Shown: positions 8,182-17,016, counted from the stretch's first letter. The stretch: DNA of 64,000 bases from an uncultured Roseateles sp. (GCF_963422335.1 NZ_OY729424.1:4402001-4466000), one strand, 5' to 3'. Program-made: numbers and translations. Notes: generated by a model from the letters alone, not told the origin.

Positions 8182-9363
8182 ATGAGCGGAAACATGGAAC
8201 GGATCCTGCGTCTGATGGCAGACAAGGGCGCGTCCGACGTCTATCTGTCCGCCAATATGCCGGTGCTGATACGCATCAACGGCCAGGTGCTGCAGCTGTC
8301 CGATCAGCTGCTGACGCCGGCCCAGCCCAAGCAGCTGATCGCCGAGGTGCTTAGCGAGGGCGAGATCGCCGAGCTGGAAAGCACCGGCGAGCTGAACATG
8401 GCGGTGTCGGTCTCCAAGGTCGGCAGCTTCCGGCTCTCGGGCTTCAAGCAGCGCGGCAGCATCGCGGCGGTGTTCCGCCACATCCCGCACAACATCCCCT
8501 CGCTGGACAGCCTGAACCTGCCGGCCTCGCTGGGCAAGATGGTGCTGGAAAAGCGCGGCCTGATACTGATGGTGGGCGCCACCGGCACCGGCAAATCGAC
8601 CACCCTGGCGGCGATGCTGGAGCAGCGCAACCAGAATATGTCGGGCCACATCCTGACCATCGAGGACCCGGTCGAGTACCTGTTCACCAACAAGCGCTCG
8701 GTCGTCAACCAGCGCGAGATCGGCCGCGACACCGTGTCGCTGCAGGTCGCGCTGCGCAATGCCCTGCGCCAGTCGCCCGACTGCATACTGATAGGCGAGA
8801 TCCGCGACCGCGAGACGATGACGGCGGCGATTTCCTATTCGCTGTCGGGCCATCTGGTGATGGCCACGATGCACGGCAACAACAGCTACCACGCGCTGAA
8901 CCGCATCCTGTCCTTCTACCCCACCGAGTCGCGGGCGGCGCTGCTGAACGACCTCTCGGCCGGCCTGAAGGCCGTGGTCTCGCAGCGCCTGGTGCGTGCC
9001 ACCGCCGGCGGCCGGGTGCCGGTGGTCGAGGTGCTGCAGAACACCAAGCTGATCTCGGAGCTGATCGAGCTGGGCGATTTCAGCGGCATCAAGGAGGCGA
9101 TGACCAAGTCCATCGCCGAGGGCTCGCAGACCTTTGAAGAGCACTTCGCCCGCCTGATCACCGACGGCACCATCACCCGCGACGAGGGCCTGGCCTTTGC
9201 CGACTCGCCGACCAATCTCTTGTGGCGGCTGCAGAACGATGTGTCGCCGGCCACCAAGCAGGCGCCGAAGAAGGAAGAAGCAGCGTCCGATGGCGCCAGC
9301 TTCACCGAAATCATGCTGGACGTACGCACCGACAGCAGCCACGCACCACTGACCCAGAACTGA
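8182..9363 (+). CDS. PilT/PilU-family twitching motility ATPase
   Basis: A 393-aa secretion-type ATPase of the type IV pilus retraction group. It has Walker A GATGTGKST, the Asp box with GHILTIEDPVEYL, Walker B region CILIGEIRDRETM, and the His box MATMHGNN. The GHILTIEDPVEY and LVSQR-type segments and the slightly long C-terminus look closer to PilU than PilT, but I cannot separate them firmly by eye. It would power pilus retraction at the inner membrane. It sits alone between dapD (27 bp) and dapE (6 bp), away from other pil genes, so it appears to share the lysine-pathway transcript. Confidence 0.85.
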   Translation: MSGNMERILRLMADKGASDVYLSANMPVLIRINGQVLQLSDQLLTPAQPKQLIAEVLSEGEIAELESTGELNMAVSVSKVGSFRLSGFKQRGSIAAVFRHIPHNIPSLDSLNLPASLGKMVLEKRGLILMVGATGTGKSTTLAAMLEQRNQNMSGHILTIEDPVEYLFTNKRSVVNQREIGRDTVSLQVALRNALRQSPDCILIGEIRDRETMTAAISYSLSGHLVMATMHGNNSYHALNRILSFYPTESRAALLNDLSAGLKAVVSQRLVRATAGGRVPVVEVLQNTKLISELIELGDFSGIKEAMTKSIAEGSQTFEEHFARLITDGTITRDEGLAFADSPTNLLWRLQNDVSPATKQAPKKEEAASDGASFTEIMLDVRTDSSHAPLTQN

Positions 9364-9369
9364 AGCCCC

Positions 9370-10518
9370 ATGTCCGATACCCTGAGTCTTGTTGAAGCGC
9401 TGTTGGCGCGCCCGTCGCTGACGCCGAACGATGCCGGCTGCCTGGATCTGATCGGCGAGCGCCTGGCCGCTGCCGGCTTCCAGCTTGAGCGCATCGACAG
9501 CGGGCCCGACAACTTCCGCGTCAGCAATCTGTGGGCGATCAAACCGGGCCGCGCCGCCGATGGCGCCGTGCTGGTGTTCGCCGGCCATACCGACGTCGTG
9601 CCCACCGGCGCGCTGACGGCCTGGTCCAGCGACCCCTTTGTGCCCACGCACCGCAATGGCCAGCTCTACGGCCGCGGCGCTGCCGACATGAAGACCTCGG
9701 TCGCGGCCATGGTCGTCGCCGCCGAAGAGTTCGTGGCCCAGCACCCCGATCACCAGGGCAGCGTCGCCTTCCTGCTGACCAGCGACGAGGAAGGCCCGGC
9801 GCTGGACGGCACCGTTGTCGTCTGCCACAAGCTGCGCGAGCGCGGCCAGCGGCTGGACTACTGCATCGTCGGCGAGCCGACCTCGGTCGATGTGCTCGGC
9901 GACATGATCAAGAACGGCCGGCGCGGCTCGCTGACGGGCAAGCTGACGGTCAAGGGCATACAGGGCCATGTGGCCTACCCTCACCTGGCGCGCAACCCGG
10001 TGCACCAGGGCGCGGCCGCCCTGGCCGAGCTGGCCGCCACGACCTGGGACGAGGGCAATAGCTACTTCCCGCCAACCACCTGGCAGATCTCCAACGTCCA
10101 TGCCGGCACCGGCGTCGGCAATGTGATCCCGGGCGAGATGGTGGTGGATTTCAATTTCCGCTTCTCGACCGAGTCAACACCTGACACCCTGAAGCAGCGC
10201 GTCACGGCGCTGCTCGACAAGCATGGCCTCGAGTACGACCTGAGCTGGATACTGGGCGGCGAACCATTCCTGACGCCGGTAGGCAGCTTGAGCGAGGCGC
10301 TGAGCGGAGCGATCCAGGCCGAAACCGGCAAGACGCCGGTGCTGTCCACCACCGGCGGCACCTCGGACGGCCGCTTCATCGCCAAGATCTGCAAGCAGGT
10401 GGTCGAGTTCGGCCCGCGCAACGCCACCATCCACAAGATCGACGAGCATGTGGAGGTGGCCGCGATCGAGCCGCTGAAGAATGTGTACCGACGCACGCTG
10501 GAAACCTTGATATCTTGA
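9370..10518 (+). CDS. dapE: Succinyl-diaminopimelate desuccinylase
   Basis: A 382-aa M20-family dinuclear zinc hydrolase. It cleaves N-succinyl-LL-DAP to LL-DAP and succinate. Metal and catalytic motifs are visible: FAGHTDVVP (His-x-Asp), GRGAADMKTSVAAM, SDEEGPALDG (catalytic Glu pair), and the C-terminal TTGGTSDGRFI. The length is typical. It completes the dapC-dapD-dapE set. Its stop overlaps the TTG start of prmB by 4 bp. Confidence 0.97.
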   Translation: MSDTLSLVEALLARPSLTPNDAGCLDLIGERLAAAGFQLERIDSGPDNFRVSNLWAIKPGRAADGAVLVFAGHTDVVPTGALTAWSSDPFVPTHRNGQLYGRGAADMKTSVAAMVVAAEEFVAQHPDHQGSVAFLLTSDEEGPALDGTVVVCHKLRERGQRLDYCIVGEPTSVDVLGDMIKNGRRGSLTGKLTVKGIQGHVAYPHLARNPVHQGAAALAELAATTWDEGNSYFPPTTWQISNVHAGTGVGNVIPGEMVVDFNFRFSTESTPDTLKQRVTALLDKHGLEYDLSWILGGEPFLTPVGSLSEALSGAIQAETGKTPVLSTTGGTSDGRFIAKICKQVVEFGPRNATIHKIDEHVEVAAIEPLKNVYRRTLETLIS

Positions 10519-11381
10519 AACTGATTCACTGCATTGAGGCCCACGCCGCCCGCCTGACCCAGGCGGGCGTTTCGTTTGGCCATGGCACGTCCAATGCCTT
10601 CGACGAGGCCGCCTGGCTGCTGCTGTGGCGCCTGGGCCTGCCGCTGGACGAGCTCGACGAGCATGCCGAGCGCGAGCTCTCCGGCGATGAGCAGGCGCAG
10701 ATTGAAGCGCTTGTCGAGCAGCGCATCGCCACGCGCAAGCCCGCCGCCTACCTGACCCAGGAAGCCTGGCTGCAGGGCGTGCCCTTCTACGTCGATGAGC
10801 GGGCCATCGTGCCACGCAGCTTCATCGCAGAGCTGATTGCCGAAGGCACTTTCGATGCCTGGCTGGGCGAAGACACCCGCAAGATTCTGGATCTGTGCAC
10901 CGGCAATGGCTCCCTGGCCGTGCTGGCCGCGATGGCCTGGCCCGACACCCAGGTCACCGGTGCAGACCTGTCCCCCGACGCGCTGGCCGTGGCCCGCATC
11001 AACGTCGATCGGCATGCCTTGCAAGAGCAGATCACGCTGGTCCAGAGCGATGGCCTGAAGGCCGTGCCAGGACCCTGGGACCTCATCCTGTGCAACCCGC
11101 CCTACGTCAATGCGCAGTCGATGGACAAGCTGCCGGCCGAGTACCGGGCCGAGCCCGAACTGGCGCTGGCCGGGGGCGCCGATGGCATGGACTTTGTCCG
11201 CCAGTTGTTGGCCGACGCGCCACGCTGCATGAGCGAACACGCCGTGCTGGTGCTGGAGATCGGCAATGAACGCGAATTTTTCGAGCAGGCCTTTCCGGGT
11301 TTGGATGTTGTTTGGTTGGAAACCAGCGCTGGCGATGACCAGGTCTTGCTGGTGACACGAGAGGCTTTGTTGCAGTCATGA
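10515..11381 (+). CDS. prmB: Release/ribosomal protein glutamine N5-methyltransferase PrmB
   Basis: A 288-aa SAM methyltransferase of the HemK/PrmB group. It modifies the side-chain amide of a glutamine in ribosomal protein L3. The SAM site is ILDLCTGNGSLAV (about residue 125) and the catalytic motif is ILCNPPYVNA. The N-terminal helical part (FGHGTSNAFDEAAWLLLW) marks PrmB rather than PrmC. The only start giving the full N-terminus is TTG at 10515, overlapping the dapE stop (TTGA); such an overlap favours coupled translation. The stop overlaps the yheS ATG. Confidence 0.92.
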   Translation: MKLIHCIEAHAARLTQAGVSFGHGTSNAFDEAAWLLLWRLGLPLDELDEHAERELSGDEQAQIEALVEQRIATRKPAAYLTQEAWLQGVPFYVDERAIVPRSFIAELIAEGTFDAWLGEDTRKILDLCTGNGSLAVLAAMAWPDTQVTGADLSPDALAVARINVDRHALQEQITLVQSDGLKAVPGPWDLILCNPPYVNAQSMDKLPAEYRAEPELALAGGADGMDFVRQLLADAPRCMSEHAVLVLEIGNEREFFEQAFPGLDVVWLETSAGDDQVLLVTREALLQS

Positions 11382-13333
11382 TTACTTTGAAGAACGTCAC
11401 CCTGCGCCGCGGCACCAAGGTTGTGCTGGACGATGCCAGCGTGACCCTGCAGCCGGGCGAGAAGATAGGCTTGGTCGGCCGCAACGGCGCCGGCAAGTCC
11501 AGCCTGTTCGCGCTGCTGACCCACCGCCTGCAAAGCGATCTGGGCGATGCCGACATCCCCAAGCAATGGACGGTCGGCGAGGTCGCCCAGTCCATGCCCG
11601 AGACCGAGGACTCGGCCACCGACTACGTGCTGCAGGGCGATGTGCGCCTGGCCGCCGCCGAGGCCGATCTGGTCGCGGCCGAGGCCAGCGGCGACGGTCA
11701 TGCGATCGCCGAAGCCCATATGCATCTGACCGACGCCGGCAGCTTCGACGCCCGCTCCCGCGCGCAGGCCCTGCTGATGGGCCTGGGTTTCCGTGGCGAG
11801 CAGGTCGATGCGCCGGTGAACAGTTTTTCCGGCGGCTGGCGCATGCGTTTGCAGCTGGCCCGCGCGCTGATGTGCCCGGCCGATCTGATGCTGCTCGATG
11901 AGCCCACCAACCACTTGGACTTGGACGCCCTGGTCTGGCTGGAAGCCTGGCTGCAGCGCTACGAAGGCACGATGATCGTCATCAGCCACGACCGCGAATT
12001 CCTCGACGCGATCACCCGCGTGACGCTGCACCTGGACGAGTCCAAGCTGACCCGCTACACCGGCAACTACACGGCCTTCGAGATGATGCGCGCCGAGCGC
12101 ATGGTCCAGGCCCAGGCCTCCTACGAGAAGCAGCAGGAGCGCATGGCGCATCTGCAGAAGTTCATCGACCGCTTCAAGGCCAAGGCCAGCAAGGCCAAGC
12201 AGGCGCAGAGCCGCGTCAAGGCGCTGGAGCGCATGGAGAAGCTGGGCCCGGTGCTGACCTCCGCCGACTTCGAATTCGAGTTCCGCGAGCCGCAAAGCCT
12301 GCCCAATCCGATGCTGACCTTGGATGACGTGGCCTGCGGGTATCAGATTGAAGGGCGCGACAACATCATCGTGCGCCATATCAGCCGCTCGGTGCTGGCC
12401 GGCCAGCGCATCGGCATCCTGGGCGCCAACGGCCAGGGCAAGTCCACCCTGGTGAAGACGGTCGCACGGATGCAGAAGGCGCTGGGCGGCGAAATCACCG
12501 AGGGTAAGGGCCTGTCTATCGGCTACTTTGCCCAGCAGGAGCTGGATGTGCTGCGCCTGGAAGAAGGCCCGCTGCAGCACATGATCCGCCTGGCCAAGGA
12601 GGTCAGCCCGCAGGCCCGCGAGCAGGAGTTGCGCGACTTCCTCGGGCGCTTCCGCTTCATCGGCGACATGGTCAGCCAGGAGGTCGGCTCGCTGTCGGGT
12701 GGCGAGAAGGCACGGCTGGTGCTGGCCATGCTGGTCTGGCAGCGCCCCAACCTGCTGCTGCTGGACGAGCCCACCAACCATCTGGATTTGACCACCCGCG
12801 AGGCGTTGTCGATGGCGCTGAACGAGTTCGAAGGCACGGTGATGCTGGTCAGCCACGATCGCGCGCTGCTGCGAGAGGTCTGCGACGAGTTCTGGCTGGT
12901 GGCCGACGGCAAGGTCGAGCCGTTCGACGGCGACCTCGACGATTACCAGAAGTGGTTGCTCGAAACCTCGCGCGAGATGGCCCGCGCGCAAAAGGAAGCA
13001 GCACGCCCGGTTCGGGCCGCAGTTGTGGGCGCCAAGTCCTCCAACGACAAGCATGGCGACCGCAAGGCCCAGGCCCAGGCCAAGAAGCGCCTGACCGAGG
13101 CCACCCGCCCGCTGCGCAAGGAGGTCGAACGGCTGGACCAGCAGATGGCTGCGCTGGCCACCGAACGCAGCCAGCTCGAAGTGGCCCTGGCCTCCCGGGC
13201 GCTGACCCCGCCGCAGATGGCCGAGCGCGGCCGGCGGCTGAAGCAGGTCAACGAGGAAGTCGAGACCCTGGAAGCCCGCTGGCTGGAGCTGAACGAAGAG
13301 ATCGAGGCATTGACGACCGCTGCTGCGCTGTAG
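11378..13333 (+). CDS. yheS: ABC-F family ribosome-associated ATPase, YheS-like
   Basis: A 651-aa soluble protein with two ABC domains and no membrane segments. The first has GRNGAGKSS, FSGGWRMRL and LLLDEPTNHLDLDALVWLE; the second has GANGQGKST, LSGGEKARLVLAMLVWQRPNLLLLDEPTNH is the matching signature/Walker B stretch in split form (LSGGEKARLV, LLLDEPTNHL). The linker has the ABC-F pattern with YEKQQERMAHLQKFIDRF and KASKAKQAQSR. A charged C-terminal coiled coil follows. The motifs match E. coli YheS closely. ABC-F proteins bind the ribosomal E site and relieve stalled translation. It overlaps prmB by 4 bp and ends at a strong terminator, so it is the last gene of the run. Confidence 0.93.
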   Translation: MITLKNVTLRRGTKVVLDDASVTLQPGEKIGLVGRNGAGKSSLFALLTHRLQSDLGDADIPKQWTVGEVAQSMPETEDSATDYVLQGDVRLAAAEADLVAAEASGDGHAIAEAHMHLTDAGSFDARSRAQALLMGLGFRGEQVDAPVNSFSGGWRMRLQLARALMCPADLMLLDEPTNHLDLDALVWLEAWLQRYEGTMIVISHDREFLDAITRVTLHLDESKLTRYTGNYTAFEMMRAERMVQAQASYEKQQERMAHLQKFIDRFKAKASKAKQAQSRVKALERMEKLGPVLTSADFEFEFREPQSLPNPMLTLDDVACGYQIEGRDNIIVRHISRSVLAGQRIGILGANGQGKSTLVKTVARMQKALGGEITEGKGLSIGYFAQQELDVLRLEEGPLQHMIRLAKEVSPQAREQELRDFLGRFRFIGDMVSQEVGSLSGGEKARLVLAMLVWQRPNLLLLDEPTNHLDLTTREALSMALNEFEGTVMLVSHDRALLREVCDEFWLVADGKVEPFDGDLDDYQKWLLETSREMARAQKEAARPVRAAVVGAKSSNDKHGDRKAQAQAKKRLTEATRPLRKEVERLDQQMAALATERSQLEVALASRALTPPQMAERGRRLKQVNEEVETLEARWLELNEEIEALTTAAAL

Positions 13334-13391
13334 CCGCGGGCGCGCCCCGGCGCGCTTACTCCAGGCCATGGCTCTCAGCCGGCCGCCCCCA

Positions 13392-13419
13392 CATCACCCC
13401 GCCGCGGGTGATGTTTTTT
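13392..13419 (+). terminator. Intrinsic terminator after yheS
   Basis: Stem CATCACCC/GGGTGATG with a 6-base loop followed directly by TTTTTT (13414-13419). It lies 58 bp after the yheS stop and closes the queF-yheS transcription run. The T-run abuts the ohrR promoter region. Confidence 0.9.
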
Positions 13420-13447
13420 GCCAATTAGATTGCTCGCAATCTAATTG
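13418..13447 (+). promoter_or_regulatory. ohrR promoter with palindromic OhrR-type operator
   Basis: A perfect inverted repeat CAATTAGATTG-CTCG-CAATCTAATTG spans 13422-13447, 18 bp before the ohrR ATG. A possible sigma70 promoter overlaps it: TTGCCA (13418-13423), 18 bp, TAATTG (13442-13447). OhrR regulators bind AT-rich palindromes overlapping their own promoter and release DNA when a reactive cysteine is oxidised by organic peroxide; the position here fits autoregulation of ohrR-ohr. The operator is direct observation; the binding protein is inferred from the adjacent gene. Confidence 0.8.
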
Positions 13448-13465
13448 CGTGCCACCATTCATCCC

Positions 13466-13948
13466 ATGGCACGCAATGCAACCCCCATCAAGCAGGCAGC
13501 ACCCGCAGCGGACTGGCAGACGCTGGATGTGCAACTGTGCTTCGCGCTGTACTCGTCCTCGCTGGCGATGACCAAGCTCTACAAGCCGCTGCTGGAGCCG
13601 CTGGGCCTGACCTATCCGCAATACCTGGTGCTGATGGTGCTGTGGCAGGACGATGGCCTGGGCGTCTCGGCCCTGGGCGAGCGCCTGCACCTGGACTCGG
13701 GCACGCTGACGCCCCTGCTCAAGCGCATGGAAACGGCCGGCTGGCTGACCCGGCAACGCGCCCAGGGCGACGAGCGCCGCGTCGAGCTGCGGCTCACTGC
13801 CAGCGGCCGCGAGCTCAAGGCTGCCGCCAGGAACATCCCCGAGCAGCTGGCCTGCGCCACCGCCTGCTCGCTGACCGAATTGACCGACCTGACCCAACGC
13901 CTGAGCCGCCTGCGCGACCAGTTGCAAAAGGGTCAGCAGGCCGCCTGA
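13466..13948 (+). CDS. ohrR: MarR-family organic peroxide sensor OhrR
   Basis: A 160-aa MarR-type repressor. It carries the OhrR hallmark VQLCFALYSSSLAMTKLY, where the lone conserved Cys (about residue 26) senses hydroperoxides and the following Tyr pair stabilises it. A winged-helix core follows, with LGLTYPQYLVLMVLWQ, LHLDSGTLTPLLKRME and the wing DERRVELRLT. The frame is open back to TTG 13445, but that lies inside the operator; ATG 13466 (MARNATPIK) is preferred. The target gene ohr lies 58 bp downstream, so the two probably form an autoregulated operon. Confidence 0.93.
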   Translation: MARNATPIKQAAPAADWQTLDVQLCFALYSSSLAMTKLYKPLLEPLGLTYPQYLVLMVLWQDDGLGVSALGERLHLDSGTLTPLLKRMETAGWLTRQRAQGDERRVELRLTASGRELKAAARNIPEQLACATACSLTELTDLTQRLSRLRDQLQKGQQAA

Positions 13949-14006
13949 ACAACGACGTTCTCACTCCCAACCCTGCGCTATCCGCGCTCATTTGAAGGAA
14001 ACCACC

Positions 14007-14432
14007 ATGGCTCTCGACAAAGTTCTGTACACCGCCCACGCCACTTCCACCGGCGGCCGCGAAGGCACTTCCCGCTCGTCGGATGGCGTGCTTGACCTGA
14101 CCCTCAGCACGCCCAAGGAACTGGGCGGCGCCGGCGGCCCCGGCACCAACCCCGAGCAGCTGTTCGCCGCCGGCTACTCGGCCTGCTTCATCGGTGCGAT
14201 GAAGGTCGTGGCCGGCAAGATGAAGGTTGCGCTGCCGGCAGACACCTCGATCGCCGCGGATGTCAGCATCGGCCCCATCCCCGCCGGCTTCGGCATTCAG
14301 GTGGCCTTGAACATCAGCATCCCCGGCCTGGACCGCGCCACGGCCGAGCAACTGGTGCATGCCGCCCATCAGGTCTGCCCGTACTCGAACGCCACCCGCG
14401 GCAATATCGACGTGGCACTGAACATCGTCTGA
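14007..14432 (+). CDS. ohr: Organic hydroperoxide resistance protein Ohr
   Basis: A 141-aa OsmC/Ohr-fold thiol peroxidase. It reduces fatty-acid and other organic hydroperoxides with electrons from lipoylated proteins. Both catalytic cysteines are present: GYSACFIGAMK and HQVCPYSNATRGN. Length and sequence are standard for Ohr rather than OsmC. ATG 14007 is preceded by GAAGGA with good spacing; the frame opens five codons earlier at a TTG that lies before this ribosome site. It is controlled together with the adjacent ohrR. Confidence 0.96.
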   Translation: MALDKVLYTAHATSTGGREGTSRSSDGVLDLTLSTPKELGGAGGPGTNPEQLFAAGYSACFIGAMKVVAGKMKVALPADTSIAADVSIGPIPAGFGIQVALNISIPGLDRATAEQLVHAAHQVCPYSNATRGNIDVALNIV

Positions 14433-14493
14433 TTCTTGTCCGGTAACGGCCTGTTCGTGACGGATGTCACACGCAGGTCACACCCCGAGGCGA

Positions 14494-14525
14494 AGCTCCA
14501 CGGCTGGATTTCCCAGCCTGGAGCT
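14494..14525 (+). promoter_or_regulatory. Hairpin covering the RBS of the PEP-CTERM gene
   Basis: A near-perfect 13-bp stem (one bulged base) starts AGCTCCA at 14494 and ends TGGAGCT at 14525, followed by TTT (14526-14528) and the ATG at 14530. The only good Shine-Dalgarno candidate, GGAG (14520-14523), lies in its right arm. It may act as the ohr terminator, as an RBS-hiding translational switch, or both. Confidence 0.6.
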
Positions 14526-14529
14526 TTTC

Positions 14530-15990
14530 ATGTCTATTCGCCCTCGTCTGCCGAGCCTGCTGCTCGCCACCGCCTTTGCCGCCAGCGTGCCGCACGCCCA
14601 TGCCGCCATCGATCTGATCGCCACCGGCAGCCTGTCGGGTGCGTTTTCCGATCTGTCGGGCCTGAATTACACGCTTGAAAACGGCGCCGCGGCCAACCTG
14701 CTCGGTGGCATGGGTTCGGGCCTGGCCTGGGCCGGTGGCAACACCTTCCTGGCCCTGCCGGACCGCGGCCCCAACGCCAGTGCCTGGAACTCGGCTGTCG
14801 ATGACACCACCTCCTACATCGCCCGCTTTCACACCCTCACGCTGGATCTGAAGGCCAGCGGTGGCGCCCTGCCCTTCACGCTGACGCCGACGCTGAAAGC
14901 CACCACACTGCTCTCCAGCGCCACGGCGCTGAACTATGGCGCGGTGGCGCCCACGGTGAACGGTCTGGTCAGCGGCGCGTCGGTGGCAGGCAATGCCAAG
15001 CAGTATTTCTCCGGCCGCTCGGACAATTTTGCCGCAGGCCTGTCGACCAACCCGGCCAATGCCCGCATCGACACGGAAGCCATCCGCGTCTCCAACGACG
15101 GCAAGAGCGTGTTCATCGCCGATGAGTACGGCCCCTACGTCTACCAGTTCGACCGCGCCACCGGCCAGCGCCTGCGCAGCTACGCCCTGCCCGATACCTT
15201 CGCCATCAGCACGCTGAGCTCCAGCAAGGATGTCGAGATCAGCGCCAACACGGCCAACGGCCGCATCACCAACAAGGGCATGGAAGGCCTGGCCATCACG
15301 CCCGACGGCAAGACCCTGGTCGGCTTCATGCAAAGCCCGCTGGGCCAGGACGGTGGCGACGGCGGCCGCTACAACCGCATCGTCAAGATCGACATCGCCT
15401 CGGGCGCCGTGACGCAGTACGCCTACGACAATGCCATCGGTGGCAAGAACTACAACAGCAGCGAGCTGCTGGCGCTGAACGACCACCAGTTCGTCGTGCT
15501 GGAGCGCGACGGCAAGGGCCTGGGCGACGGCTCGCCCGGCTCGAAGGCGGCCGTCAAGCAGCTCTACACCCTGGACCTGAGCGGCGCCACCGAAGTCTCC
15601 GGCATTGCCGACCTGCGCACCCAGCCCGGTGTGGCCGTCAAGGGCAGCCTGTTCCTCGACATCAAGGCCGTGCTGAACGCCAAGGGCATCAGCGACGCGC
15701 TGATCCCGTCCAAGCTCGAAGGCATCGCCTTTGGTGACGACGTGATGGTCGGCGGCGTGCTCAAGCACACGCTCTACCTGGCCAATGACAATGACTTCCT
15801 GGGCGCCGTGACGCCCAATGGCTCCAAGCTGAGCAGCCAGTACGACAACCAGTTCTATGTCTTTGCCTTCGATGGCAACGACCTGGTCAAGCAGAACATC
15901 TCGGCCGTGCCTGAGCCCGAGAGCTATGCGCTGATGCTGGGTGGTCTGGCCGTGCTGGCCGCCGTGGCGCGCCGTCGCAAGGCCGCCTGA
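14530..15990 (+). CDS. Secreted phytase-like esterase with PEP-CTERM tail
   Basis: A 486-aa exported protein. A signal peptide (about 1-25, ending HAHA) is followed by a mature part resembling the 'esterase-like activity of phytase' family (beta-propeller type; LALPDRGPNA near the N-terminus, DTEAIRVSNDGKSVFIADEYGPYVYQFD in pieces around residues 175-205, and NKGMEGLAITPDGKTL). The C-terminus is a clear PEP-CTERM sorting signal: VPEPESYALMLGG, a hydrophobic helix, then RRRK. Such tails are cut by exosortase and the proteins end up in the envelope or exopolysaccharide. Exosortase is not in this window. ATG 14530 is chosen because the frame upstream lacks a signal peptide start. The substrate is unknown. 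Confidence 0.8.
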   Translation: MSIRPRLPSLLLATAFAASVPHAHAAIDLIATGSLSGAFSDLSGLNYTLENGAAANLLGGMGSGLAWAGGNTFLALPDRGPNASAWNSAVDDTTSYIARFHTLTLDLKASGGALPFTLTPTLKATTLLSSATALNYGAVAPTVNGLVSGASVAGNAKQYFSGRSDNFAAGLSTNPANARIDTEAIRVSNDGKSVFIADEYGPYVYQFDRATGQRLRSYALPDTFAISTLSSSKDVEISANTANGRITNKGMEGLAITPDGKTLVGFMQSPLGQDGGDGGRYNRIVKIDIASGAVTQYAYDNAIGGKNYNSSELLALNDHQFVVLERDGKGLGDGSPGSKAAVKQLYTLDLSGATEVSGIADLRTQPGVAVKGSLFLDIKAVLNAKGISDALIPSKLEGIAFGDDVMVGGVLKHTLYLANDNDFLGAVTPNGSKLSSQYDNQFYVFAFDGNDLVKQNISAVPEPESYALMLGGLAVLAAVARRRKAA

Positions 15991-16042
15991 AGTAGCGGCG
16001 CGGACACCGCGCCGACGTGCTTGCCTGATGTGTTTGCCTTTG

Positions 16043-16073
16043 TCCCCGGCGCCTGGGTGGGCCGGGGATTTTT
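16043..16073 (+). terminator. Intrinsic terminator after the PEP-CTERM gene
   Basis: Stem TCCCCGGC/GCCGGGGA with a 10-base loop, then TTTTT (16069-16073). It lies 52 bp after the stop at 15990 and just before the convergent asparaginase stop. Confidence 0.88.
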
Positions 16074-16077
16074 GTCG

Positions 16078-17016
16078 TCAGTGCGGCAGCAGTTCCAGCA
16101 GCAGTTCCACGCGGGCCTGCACCGGCGTCAAACTGCCGGCCGACGGCAAGCCGCCCTCGGCCTCGCCGATGATGGCGCCCTGTGCGCAGCGTGTGGCGCG
16201 CAACACCCGCACGCCGGCCTGACCGGCGGCCCGCAGCGCAAGCTCCAGCCGTTGGTTGACCGTGCCATTGCCGGTGGCCGCCACAACGATGCCTTGCACG
16301 CCCAGGGCCTGCAAGGCCGGCACCAGCGCTCCGTCGGCGCCCGCATGGCTGAACACCAGCTCGACGCGCGGCCAGGTCGCCGGCTCGGCGGCAATGCGCG
16401 CCAGCCCCAGGGCCTCCCCCTGCGGCCATGGCCGCAGCAGGCGCAGCCGCCCCTCCTCTATCAAGGCCAGCGGCCCCGCGTCGCCCGAGTTGAAGGCATC
16501 GATGCGGTAGCTGTGGGCCTTGCGGATATCGGCCGCCCCGTGCACAGCGCCGGCCAAGGCCACTACCACGCCACTCGCGCCCGGCGCGCCAGCCACACGC
16601 ACGGCATCGAGCAGATTCTGAGGGCCATCGGCCATCAAGGCCGTGGCCGGGCGCATGGCGGCGGTCAGCACCACGGGTTTGACCGGCGCCAGCACGCGGT
16701 GCAAAAAGTAGGCCGTCTCCTCAAGCGTGTCGGTACCGTGAGTGATGACCACCCCGGCCACCTCGGGCCGCGCCAGGTGATGGGCCAGGCGCTGCGCCAG
16801 CTGCTGCCAGGTGGCGTGGTCCATGTCCTTGCTGTCCAGCTGGGCCACCTGCTCGCTTTCCAGCGGCAAGCCGGCCAGCGCCGGCACAGCGGTCACCAGT
16901 TGCGCCACGCCGATCTGCCCGGCGGTGTAGCCGACGTTGTCGGACGCGTCCACCGACTGGCCGGCAATCGTGCCGCCGGTGCCCAGGATCACAAGGGTCT
17001 GAGAAGTTCTTTGCAT
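16078..17016 (-). CDS. L-asparaginase family amidohydrolase
   Basis: A 312-aa asparaginase. It hydrolyses L-asparagine to aspartate and ammonia. Both threonine motifs are visible: LGTGGTIAG at the N-terminus (residues 11-19) and VITHGTDTLEETAYF in the middle, plus AMRPATALMADGPQNLLDA. There is no signal peptide, so it is probably cytoplasmic, although its sequence is more like type II/glutaminase-asparaginase enzymes. It is divergent from lexA; the LexA-type box at 17047-17062 overlaps a plausible promoter for this gene (CTGACA 17057-17062, 16 bp, TATTTT 17035-17040, minus strand). SOS control is therefore possible but unproven. Confidence 0.88.
   Translation of the reverse strand: MQRTSQTLVILGTGGTIAGQSVDASDNVGYTAGQIGVAQLVTAVPALAGLPLESEQVAQLDSKDMDHATWQQLAQRLAHHLARPEVAGVVITHGTDTLEETAYFLHRVLAPVKPVVLTAAMRPATALMADGPQNLLDAVRVAGAPGASGVVVALAGAVHGAADIRKAHSYRIDAFNSGDAGPLALIEEGRLRLLRPWPQGEALGLARIAAEPATWPRVELVFSHAGADGALVPALQALGVQGIVVAATGNGTVNQRLELALRAAGQAGVRVLRATRCAQGAIIGEAEGGLPSAGSLTPVQARVELLLELLPH

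Noticed and set aside
7135..10101. A 988-codon minus-strand frame across dapD, the ATPase and dapE
   Set aside because: It lies antisense to three clear genes and has no recognisable motif; an effect of GC-rich third positions.
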